This document shows, piece by piece, positions 1 through 6,379 of a DNA stretch of 10,944 nt. This DNA is from Candidatus Peregrinibacteria bacterium (lineage in GTDB: Bacteria; Patescibacteriota; Gracilibacteria; UBA1369; LOWO2-01-FULL-3). The DNA lies in assembly GCA_007133095.1 (NCBI GenBank), contig SLNK01000012.1, forward strand, positions 1 through 10,944. Direction: 5' to 3'. The number at the start of each line of letters is the position of its first letter. Positions within the stretch are counted from its first letter, which is position 1. A program made the position numbers and the translations under genes. A model generated the notes under the pieces. The model ran no database searches. It saw nothing but the letters and a program-made list of their open reading frames with translations, and was not told the DNA's origin.

Positions 1-202
1 TCATTGTCGGCTGAATACAAGCGCAAGAAATTTTCTTGATAGGGCAAAGCAACACATAAAGCTTTCAAACAGGGGATATCTGAGAACACTAAAGATAGCC
101 AGAACAATAGCAGATATGGAAGGAAGCGAAAAAGTTGAAGAAAATCATATAGCGGAAGCACTGCAGTACAAACCGCAGAACTTTATCTCCCGCGCGGTTT
201 GA
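1..202 (+). CDS. YifB/ComM-family Mg-chelatase-like AAA+ ATPase, C-terminal end (5' truncated by window)
   Basis: Reading frame 2 is open from the window edge to TGA at 200-202 and gives 66 residues. They include LSNRGYLRTLKIARTIADME followed by GSEKVEENHIAEALQYK, the signature end of the Mg_chelatase C-terminal domain in YifB/ComM proteins (family form: LSARAYHRILKVARTIADL...HIAEALQYR). ComM is a hexameric helicase that helps branch migration during natural transformation; other YifB proteins are less well characterised. The ATPase core lies outside the window, so Walker motifs cannot be checked. The last 20 bp overlap the 3' end of the convergent beta-sandwich gene, which leaves no room for a separate terminator. 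The family assignment is firm; the exact cellular role is inferred from the family. Confidence 0.85.
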   Translation, partial: HCRLNTSARNFLDRAKQHIKLSNRGYLRTLKIARTIADMEGSEKVEENHIAEALQYKPQNFISRAV

Positions 203-827
203 CTATACTCAAATAAACTCTTTCAAGAGGGAAAATATCTCCAAAAACATATTCTTCTCCGTTCGCAAAGAGCCGGATGTCATCCTTCTTTTCGATGGTG
301 AAATACACGCGATCCCCCAAAGAAACGTCATTGCTTAAGTCAACGCTTACGGAAAGTTTTTTTTCTGTCCCTGCGGGAATGTTGAGAAAGAGGCCATAGA
401 AGTTGGCATATCCCAGTCTAACGGAGGTTTCTGCAATCCTGTGTTTTTCGTCTGCCAAATAAACCTTTCGGATTTTGGACGGATCAACACCTCCAATTTT
501 AAAGCTGACAAATTCAAGATTAAGATTCGCGTCAAAAGATTTTAGAACAAAGTCCATAACTTTCGCATTTTCACCTCCGGGAAAAGCAAATCCTCTAACA
601 GGATCCCCCGCAAGACGCACATTCGCGGAATAGTTTTTATAGTCTTCAACCGGAGACACACTGGTAATCAGCCTACCGGGCTGCTCGGAAGCTTGAATCC
701 CGTTGGATGTTCCCACAAGAAAAGAAGACGCATACATCTTCACGGAAGGAACATAGCTTGCCATCGCGACGGAAGCCACAAAAAGTGAAAACAACATGTA
801 GAATTTTAAAATTCTATTTATATGCAT
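183..827 (-). CDS. Small secreted beta-sandwich surface protein, hypothetical
   Basis: This 214-residue protein has a hydrophobic N-terminus at residues 9-24 (FYMLFSLFVASVAMAS), which reads as a signal peptide or membrane anchor. The rest is strand-rich. Residues ~70-210 alternate hydrophobic and polar residues, with phrases such as VMDFVLKSFDANLNLEFVSF, RIAETSVRLG and LFLNIPAGTEKKLSVSVDLS. These resemble the Ig-like beta-sandwich repeats common in patescibacterial surface proteins, but I do not recognise a named family. The gene starts at ATG 827, 14 bp inside the end of the SLH-protein gene, so the two are probably co-transcribed and translationally coupled. No Shine-Dalgarno sequence precedes the ATG. 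ATG 797 (residue 11) is an alternative start but would remove the positively charged n-region. A role as partner of the SLH protein in the cell envelope is inferred from context only. Confidence 0.7.
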   Translation of the reverse strand: MHINRILKFYMLFSLFVASVAMASYVPSVKMYASSFLVGTSNGIQASEQPGRLITSVSPVEDYKNYSANVRLAGDPVRGFAFPGGENAKVMDFVLKSFDANLNLEFVSFKIGGVDPSKIRKVYLADEKHRIAETSVRLGYANFYGLFLNIPAGTEKKLSVSVDLSNDVSLGDRVYFTIEKKDDIRLFANGEEYVFGDIFPLERVYLSIVKPRGR

Positions 828-2046
828 TTACAAGATGTTTTAGATAATCGTTTGTCGCCGGCAGGTGCTGATTAAAATAATCGCCGAACGCACTGGCTTT
901 CCCGCTCTTGTAAAGAGCTTGTGTGTAGTGGTAAATAAAATTCCCGCCGGAAATATCTTCAAATCGGGATTTGCCCGGGGCAACAACCAAATCGGCATCA
1001 AAATGGTCCATGACGGAAACAAGAACTTCCCCCCTCGTAATTTTTTCATTCGGGAAGTAGAACATATTTGTATGATCGGCCAGACCTAAATTAAAAAGTG
1101 TTTGGACAAAAGGGGCATACCAAGAATCCTCCTTAACATCTTTGAAATAGGATTCGCCGTCGTCAAAAACTTTAATTCCCGTATAGTCGACAAAGAGTTT
1201 TGCGAATTCGGCCCTTGTCATTTCCGAATGTGGTCCCAATTTTAGGATATTGCTCACGCCGTAATAACCGGTTTCGGGATTTACGGCTCTTACATAAACA
1301 AAGCCTTTATTGGACAAGGTATCTACTTTTTCCCATCCGGCATCGTTTATAAGAGATTCGGAGGCCTTTATCACATAGTAGCCGTGCACTTTGCCGTCAA
1401 AAGAAAGTTCTTTATAGTTCAAATTTGCTTCTCTCAAATCCAGAAAATCGGTTGCGTAAACCTCGTAATCATCGGTTCCAAGAAATAAGTTTGAAGGCCT
1501 GTAAGAAATGGAAACAGCTCCGTCGGAAGACACTCTTTTCAGTTGTATATCTTCAATCTTCGCGGGAAGTTCAAAAAATTGCAGTTCATAAAAATCTTGA
1601 TTATCCAAATTCAAGGTAACACCTCCTCCGTTATAGTTTCCATCGAACAAAATTTCATAATTCTCTAAAATAAAAGACTCATCCGGCTTCAAAGAAAATC
1701 CGTCGGGAGAGTTTTTCAAAGTAAGGTCTTTTTGGAATCCGTCACCGGACAAAACGATGTGCCCATCTCTCAACGGACCACCATTATTTTTTATAAAGAC
1801 GGAAGAGTCATAAGTGTAATAATTTGAATTCCGCCCGGGAGCGGAAACTTTTTTCAAGAACACATTGTATAGCGAAAGATCGGGAGGAGCGGGCTTGCCT
1901 TGCTCGGCGACCTTTCCCAAAATTCCCACAAAGGAAGTTTGTAAATGATCAACACCGTCTTCTTCCAAATGCAAATAAGGAAGAGCTAAAAACGAAGCGG
2001 CCGCAACAAGGGAACAAACCAATATTCTAGTTTTGAATTTTAACAT
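814..2046 (-). CDS. SLH-domain cell-surface protein
   Basis: From ATG 2046 the protein is 410 residues. An upstream in-frame TTG at 2073 is possible but lies almost at the predicted transcription start, so ATG is preferred. Residues 1-23 are a signal peptide or anchor (KTRILVCSLVAAASFLALP). Residues ~60-150 form a CARDB-like or other beta-sandwich region (SVFIKNNGGPLRDGHIVLSG), and ~160-270 a second strand-rich region resembling FN3. The C-terminus holds about two SLH repeats: MTRAEFAKLFVDYTGI, FKDVKEDSWYAPFVQTLFNL, then FPNEKITRGEVLVSVMDHF and a degenerate end (FEDI...YTQALYKSGKASAFG). SLH repeats usually bind secondary wall polymer and anchor S-layer or other surface proteins non-covalently. 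Most SLH proteins carry three repeats, so this anchor looks short or diverged. The gene is first in an operon with the overlapping beta-sandwich gene and has its own strong promoter. Confidence 0.82.
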   Translation of the reverse strand: MLKFKTRILVCSLVAAASFLALPYLHLEEDGVDHLQTSFVGILGKVAEQGKPAPPDLSLYNVFLKKVSAPGRNSNYYTYDSSVFIKNNGGPLRDGHIVLSGDGFQKDLTLKNSPDGFSLKPDESFILENYEILFDGNYNGGGVTLNLDNQDFYELQFFELPAKIEDIQLKRVSSDGAVSISYRPSNLFLGTDDYEVYATDFLDLREANLNYKELSFDGKVHGYYVIKASESLINDAGWEKVDTLSNKGFVYVRAVNPETGYYGVSNILKLGPHSEMTRAEFAKLFVDYTGIKVFDDGESYFKDVKEDSWYAPFVQTLFNLGLADHTNMFYFPNEKITRGEVLVSVMDHFDADLVVAPGKSRFEDISGGNFIYHYTQALYKSGKASAFGDYFNQHLPATNDYLKHLVNAYK

Positions 2047-2081
2047 TTTTATTTTTGTTTGATGATATACCAAATCATAGA

Positions 2082-2110
2082 ATTATATCACAAACCGAAG
2101 CCATTATCAA
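2082..2110 (-). promoter_or_regulatory. Sigma70-type promoter for the SLH surface operon
   Basis: On the minus strand, TTGATA (2110-2105) and a consensus TATAAT (2087-2082) are separated by exactly 17 bp. Transcription would begin near 2075, giving a leader of ~29 nt to ATG 2046. This is the best promoter match in the window. Its position argues against the TTG at 2073 as the start codon. Confidence 0.75.
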
Positions 2111-2126
2111 CAGCGAAGAGATAATC

Positions 2127-2144
2127 TTTCCTTATGGAAGGAAA
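2127..2144. promoter_or_regulatory. Short inverted repeat between divergent promoters, possible operator
   Basis: TTTCCTT at 2127-2133 and AAGGAAA at 2138-2144 form a perfect 7-bp dyad around ATGG. It lies between the SLH-operon promoter and murA, over the expected -35 region of murA. It could be an operator for one or both directions, or chance in AT-rich sequence. It is not followed by a T-run and so does not look like a terminator. Confidence 0.3.
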
Positions 2145-2155
2145 AATATTATAAT
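2127..2155 (+). promoter_or_regulatory. Candidate murA promoter
   Basis: A consensus -10 TATAAT occupies 2150-2155, 20 bp before the murA ATG. The hexamer 17 bp upstream (TTTCCT, 2127-2132) is a poor -35. The predicted leader is only about 14 nt and carries no Shine-Dalgarno sequence. The -10 is convincing; the -35 is not. Confidence 0.5.
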
Positions 2156-2175
2156 GATGCCCGCTAAAGCACTAT

Positions 2176-3432
2176 ATGAAAAAATTTATAATCAACGGAG
2201 GGAGGCCTCTAAAAGGAGAGGTCAAGGTTAGCGGCTCAAAAAACGCGGCATTGCCGATACTGTGCGCTTCAATGCTAAGTGAGAAAGAGGTTGTTTTGGA
2301 AAACGTCCCCGACATAGACGATATACACAGCATGATTGAAATTTTGCGGGAGTTTGGCGCGAAGATAAGCTTTGGAAAAAACAAGGTAACGATAGACCCT
2401 TCAAAGATAAAAAAAAGAAATGCCCCCGATGAAGTTTTTAAAAGAATGAGGGCTTCAATTTTGACATTGGGAGCGCTTTTGCCACGCCTTAAAGAAATGA
2501 AAATAGCTTTTCCCGGAGGGTGTGTGCTTGGCAAGAGGTCTGTCCACGCCCACACGCACGCGTTTAAGCAATTGGGTTGTGAAATAGTCGATGACAAAAA
2601 AGGTCTTCATATAAAATGCGGGAATTTGAAAGGAAACAAAATAATATTGCCCGAACTTAGTGTTACCGGAACAGAAAACGCGATAATGGCATCCGTTCTG
2701 GCTGAAGGGGAGACGGAAATAAGGCTTGCGGCGGCGGAGCCGCACGTTCAAGATTTGTGCCATTTCCTTAATGAACTGGGAGCAAAGATTTCCGGAATAG
2801 GAACAAACAAGGTGAAGGTGAAGGGAGTAAAAAAATTAAAGGGAGGAAGGTATGAGATAACCGGAGACTATCTTGAAGCGGGGACTTTCGCCATAGCCGC
2901 CGCGACCACAAAAGGAGACTTGAAAATAAAAGGAATAAATCCGGAGCATCTTGACAGTTTTTGGCAAAAAATGGATGAGGCGGGAGTTAAATTTGAGATA
3001 GGAAAGGATTTTGTGCATATATTCCCAACGGAAAAGCTTTACGCGGTAAAAATGCTTAGAACCGCGGTTTATCCAAGTTTCCCAACGGATCTTCAAGCGC
3101 CTTTCGCGGTACTTTTGACTCAAGCGAAAGGAGTAAGCAAGATCTTTGAAACCCTGTTTGAGGGACGACTAAATTATCTTTTTGAGCTTGAGCAAATGGG
3201 GGCCCATATTGAGTTTTTGAATCCTCATCAAGCGCTTGTGATCGGGCCTTCAAAACTTAATCCAATGCCGATATCCAGCTTTGATATAAGAGCAGGGGCG
3301 GCGATGGTAATCGCCGCCCTCATTGCTAAAGGTGAAACTGAAATTTCCAACATATCCTATATCAACAGAGGATATGAGCGCCTGGAGGAAAAATTACGCT
3401 CCATCGGCGCGGACATAATAACAACTCCCTAA
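2176..3432 (+). CDS. murA: UDP-N-acetylglucosamine 1-carboxyvinyltransferase (MurA)
   Basis: MurA transfers enolpyruvate from PEP to UDP-GlcNAc in the cytoplasm, the first committed step of peptidoglycan synthesis. At 418 residues it matches the family length. Visible signatures are GSKNAALPILCASML (substrate Lys22), FKRMRASILTLGALLP, the active loop PGGCVLGKRSVHAH with catalytic Cys116, FPTDLQAPFAVLLTQAKG with the catalytic Asp, and a typical end (SFDIRAGAAMVIAALIAKG, YINRGYERLEEKLRSIGADI). The fosfomycin target Cys is retained, so the enzyme should be sensitive to that drug, unlike the Asp variants of some bacteria. The start is ATG 2176, placing MKKFIINGGRPLKGEVKVSG as in the family. The stop overlaps the stop of the convergent FN3 gene by 4 bp. 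Confidence 0.96.
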   Translation: MKKFIINGGRPLKGEVKVSGSKNAALPILCASMLSEKEVVLENVPDIDDIHSMIEILREFGAKISFGKNKVTIDPSKIKKRNAPDEVFKRMRASILTLGALLPRLKEMKIAFPGGCVLGKRSVHAHTHAFKQLGCEIVDDKKGLHIKCGNLKGNKIILPELSVTGTENAIMASVLAEGETEIRLAAAEPHVQDLCHFLNELGAKISGIGTNKVKVKGVKKLKGGRYEITGDYLEAGTFAIAAATTKGDLKIKGINPEHLDSFWQKMDEAGVKFEIGKDFVHIFPTEKLYAVKMLRTAVYPSFPTDLQAPFAVLLTQAKGVSKIFETLFEGRLNYLFELEQMGAHIEFLNPHQALVIGPSKLNPMPISSFDIRAGAAMVIAALIAKGETEISNISYINRGYERLEEKLRSIGADIITTP

Positions 3433-4958
3433 ATTTTTCTTTTTCTGGTAACAAGAGTTCCCAGACCTAGGGAAACAAGCAACAGCCCGACCACGCCGGG
3501 TCCCGTTTCGGTAAGAATCACTTTTGTGACAACACCTTGGCTTTCATTTCCCGCAGCGTCTTCCTGAGTTAGTTTGAACCAATATTCTCCGGGCTCAAGC
3601 CCCTCTATTTCATAAGAGGTAACATCTGAGGCAAGTTCAGCCTCTTCAACATAGCTATCACCCAAGTCCATACTCATATAAAGTCTTTGAAGGACGGAAT
3701 CCCAGTTTGGATCAACCGGTAAATTCCATGTCAAAGAAACAACAAGTTCGTCCATTCTTAAGAAAGCTTGAGCCAAAAAGTTGGCTACATCTTCAGGAGG
3801 AGTAACGTCAGGCAAAATCGGATCGTCAACATCTTCGTCGTCAACATCTTCATCCTCATCCGGAACAAGAGGTCCTTCAAAAGTCGCGGTATTCATATCT
3901 TCATCAATTGGATTGCCGTCTTCGTCTGTCACTCCCAAAACAGTGACAAGATAAGTTTTGTTCTCTTGAGGAGTTGTTCTGACAACGGCAAAAGCGTCAT
4001 CCGTCCCTTCATGGTTTTCTCCCAAAGTTACCGCCATTACATCCAGTGTGTCGGACATATCATCAACCGCGTGAATCAAGAAATTCTCAGAGGGATCCAA
4101 TCCCAACACAACGGTTTTATTAAATGTTATACCAAAATTAATGCTGTCTATTGATTCCGCGCTTAGAACGACCAATGGCTCAACTTCTTCCATCTCAAGA
4201 CCGCTTCCCATAAATACGGCAGTATCGGATGTGCCGCTTATAACAGGATTTCCGTCCAAATCTCTGATTGCAATATGCACGGTCAAAGTGTATTCCACGT
4301 TTTCTTCTTGAACTTCAGTCGTAAGAAGAACGGTTTTATTTGTCTCATCTTCCTCCCACATTTCAGCGTCAAGAACAACAAGTTCCGTAAAATCTTCGTT
4401 GTTTTCTATACTGAACGCATCTTGAGGATCATCTTCGGGAAGAACGATTTCCTTTGAAAAAACAACCAAAACTTGTTCCTTATTTAAAGCTCCGGCATCG
4501 TATACTTGAGGAGCGTCGCCGTTTTCTTCCATTTCAAGCAATTCTTCTCCATTCGGCTCTTCGGCATCGGCGGAAGGTGTAGCACTCAAAGGGGAATTTG
4601 TTGCCCAGTGAAGACTTTCATTTCCAGCCGCATCGTAAGCGATCGCGGAGAAATAATAAGTTGTCCCGTTCTCCAATCCGGTAACGGTATGCTCAAGAAC
4701 ATCTCCCACATCAACGATGTTGTCATAAACCTGTCCGGATTCCGTAACCGGAGTTAGGCCGTAATGGATTTCATAGCCTGCCACGCCAACATCATCGGTC
4801 GAGGGCAGCCAGGTAAGTCTTACAGCTCCATCAAGAGGTTCAACTTGTAATCCTTCAACATCACTGGGAGGTTGAGAGTCGTTCTCTTCCGCAAGCACGC
4901 TTTGAAGCGGCATTAAAGAAAGCAGAAGGGCAAAAAATAAAACAGCAATTTTTTTCAT
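3429..4958 (-). CDS. Secreted FN3/Ig-like surface protein with C-terminal membrane anchor
   Basis: This 509-residue protein has a classical signal peptide (1-23, ending SVLA before EEND). An FN3 domain spans ~30-128 (LTWLPSTDDVGVAGYEIHYG ... YYFSAIAYDAAGNES). Two strand-rich Ig-like regions follow (~149-250 and ~262-362), of the type often labelled Big_5/SbsA-like (VLVVFSKEIVLP, YTLTVHIAIRDLDGNPV; NFGITFNKTV, YLVTVLGVTDEDGNPI). A very acidic linker (~365-385) leads to a second FN3 domain (~386-482), also with the AAGNES motif. The tail has TETGPG (483-488), a hydrophobic stretch and RKRKI, the layout of a sorting or tail-anchor signal. It is probably displayed on the cell surface for adhesion or envelope structure; no enzyme motif is visible. 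It is very acidic overall. ATG 4958 is preceded by an A-rich leader without a Shine-Dalgarno sequence. Confidence 0.82.
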   Translation of the reverse strand: MKKIAVLFFALLLSLMPLQSVLAEENDSQPPSDVEGLQVEPLDGAVRLTWLPSTDDVGVAGYEIHYGLTPVTESGQVYDNIVDVGDVLEHTVTGLENGTTYYFSAIAYDAAGNESLHWATNSPLSATPSADAEEPNGEELLEMEENGDAPQVYDAGALNKEQVLVVFSKEIVLPEDDPQDAFSIENNEDFTELVVLDAEMWEEDETNKTVLLTTEVQEENVEYTLTVHIAIRDLDGNPVISGTSDTAVFMGSGLEMEEVEPLVVLSAESIDSINFGITFNKTVVLGLDPSENFLIHAVDDMSDTLDVMAVTLGENHEGTDDAFAVVRTTPQENKTYLVTVLGVTDEDGNPIDEDMNTATFEGPLVPDEDEDVDDEDVDDPILPDVTPPEDVANFLAQAFLRMDELVVSLTWNLPVDPNWDSVLQRLYMSMDLGDSYVEEAELASDVTSYEIEGLEPGEYWFKLTQEDAAGNESQGVVTKVILTETGPGVVGLLLVSLGLGTLVTRKRKI

Positions 4959-5001
4959 GATTTTTGGTTTTAATTTATATTTTTAATTTGTATTTCCCAC
5001 A

Positions 5002-5031
5002 ATTGTAGCACAAAAACCCCACAAAACGCAA
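5002..5031 (-). promoter_or_regulatory. Candidate promoter for the FN3 surface protein
   Basis: On the minus strand TTGCGT (5031-5026) and TACAAT (5007-5002) are 18 bp apart, ~44 bp upstream of ATG 4958. The -10 is good; the -35 matches only TTG. The preceding gene on the same strand ends at 5055, so some read-through is possible. I see no convincing terminator hairpin in the 96-bp gap. Confidence 0.45.
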
Positions 5032-5054
5032 CCCCCCGTCAACACCTTTCTAAA

Positions 5055-6308
5055 CTAGTGTGATTGTTTCTTTTTCCGCAGCTTTGTTATCTTAACTTTT
5101 TCAATAACATTTTTTTTCATTTTTAAAACCGTAACATTTGCGCGGGGAAATTTTATTGTTTCCCCTTCACGGGGAAAGCGGTGTAGAGATTCCGTGACAA
5201 AAGTATTTATTGTGTCTCTTTCCTTACTGCCGAATTTCATTTTGAAAAAATCATTAATATCTTCAATCAAAGTTGAGCCGCTGGCTATTATATTTCTGCC
5301 GTCAATAACCTGTATGGGGATCTCGTCCATATCAAACTCATCAACAATTTCTCCCACGATTTCTTCAAGTAAGTCCTCCATTGTAACCAACCCGGCCGTT
5401 CCCCCAAATTCGTCTATAACTATGGCCATGTGCATATGTTTGCGTTGAAATTCTTTAAACAAATTGTTTATTTTTTTTGAAAAAGGAACCTCCAAAGGGG
5501 CAGCCAACTTAAGAGTCTTAAGTTTTTTGCGGGGAGAGTGTTGGTCATAATATTTTAAAAGTTCCTTTATCGAAATAATGGCGACAATATTATCAAGGCT
5601 GTCCTCATAAACGGGGATCCTTGAATGCGAGTGCCTTATAACAAAAGCCACGGCTTCTTGGATAGTCATATTGTTGTTCATCGCCTCTATGGAAATCCTC
5701 GGAGTCATGACTTCTTCAACTTTGATGTCATTGAATTCAAAAACATTTTCAATGAATTCATGCTCATGTTTCTCTATTGACCCTTCTTGGGCTCCGATTT
5801 TCAGCATCGCTACCAACTCACCCTCGGTAACGGTAAACGATTCCCTGTTTCCCACAATTTTATTTACAATTTTAACAACTTTCTCCAACGCCCAAACAAT
5901 AGGGAAGAGAAGAATTTGAAGAACAAAAATGGGTTTTGCTATAAATAAAGAATATCCAACCGCATGCTGATGTGCGAAAGATTTTGGAGTTATTTCTCCG
6001 AAAACCAAAATGAAAAAAGTCATCACACCGGTTGCCACTCCAATACCGGATGACCCGAAAATTTCAGTAAAAACAATGGCGGCATAGGCACTGGCCCCGA
6101 TATTAACAACATTGTTCGCTATAAGAACCGTTATAAGCAAACGATGCGGATCTTTTTTTAGGAGTTTCAGGATACGACTGTTTCTGGTTTTCTTCGAAAC
6201 AAGTTCGTCAACCTTTGATTGCGATAGCGAGACAAGCGCCGTTTCACTGCCGGATGAGATACCTGACAAAACGACCAATCCCAACAAAATCAAGAACTGT
6301 GAATGCAT
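5055..6308 (-). CDS. CNNM/CBS/CorC-domain membrane protein (HlyC/CorC family)
   Basis: The 417 residues follow the standard order of this family. An N-terminal DUF21/CNNM membrane domain (1-~190) contains GISSGSETALVSLSQSKVDE, LIANNVVNIGASAYAAIV and the conserved FGEITPKSFA (~103-111). Next come MTPR (201-204) and a CBS pair (~205-325) with HSRIPVYEDSLDNIVAIISI and IDEFGGTAGLVTMEDLLEEI. A C-terminal CorC_HlyC domain covers ~333-412. Members are polytopic inner-membrane proteins linked to magnesium or other divalent-cation export, or to maintenance of membrane potential; the old hemolysin name is misleading. CBS pairs usually bind adenine nucleotides and gate transport. The protein is full length with a strongly basic tail (KLRKKKQSH). 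It is divergent from argS. Family assignment is firm; the transported ion is not known. Confidence 0.92.
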   Translation of the reverse strand: MHSQFLILLGLVVLSGISSGSETALVSLSQSKVDELVSKKTRNSRILKLLKKDPHRLLITVLIANNVVNIGASAYAAIVFTEIFGSSGIGVATGVMTFFILVFGEITPKSFAHQHAVGYSLFIAKPIFVLQILLFPIVWALEKVVKIVNKIVGNRESFTVTEGELVAMLKIGAQEGSIEKHEHEFIENVFEFNDIKVEEVMTPRISIEAMNNNMTIQEAVAFVIRHSHSRIPVYEDSLDNIVAIISIKELLKYYDQHSPRKKLKTLKLAAPLEVPFSKKINNLFKEFQRKHMHMAIVIDEFGGTAGLVTMEDLLEEIVGEIVDEFDMDEIPIQVIDGRNIIASGSTLIEDINDFFKMKFGSKERDTINTFVTESLHRFPREGETIKFPRANVTVLKMKKNVIEKVKITKLRKKKQSH

Positions 6309-6330
6309 ATATTAATAATGTAGCCAGAAC

Positions 6331-6359
6331 ATAATACAGTTTCTATTCATTTTTCTCAA
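6331..6359 (-). promoter_or_regulatory. Promoter for the CNNM/CBS membrane protein
   Basis: On the minus strand TTGAGA (6359-6354) and TATTAT (6336-6331) are separated by 17 bp, with the predicted start near 6324 and a leader of ~16 nt to ATG 6308. Both hexamers are close to consensus. Confidence 0.6.
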
Positions 6360-6365
6360 GAATGA

Positions 6366-6373
6366 TATAAAAT
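6366..6373 (+). promoter_or_regulatory. Candidate -10 element of argS, suggesting a leaderless mRNA
   Basis: TATAAAAT at 6366-6373 can supply a -10 (TATAAA or TAAAAT) whose transcription start would fall at about 6378-6380, on or next to the argS ATG. No clear -35 is seen at the right distance. If correct, the argS message has essentially no 5' leader. Confidence 0.35.
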
Positions 6374-6379
6374 GAGGGC

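Noticed and set aside
2047..2073. TTG at 2073 as the start of the SLH protein
   Set aside because: The predicted transcription start is about 2075, so TTG would be leaderless and a weak codon. ATG 2046 gives a normal signal peptide and a leader like that of the 63-residue gene.
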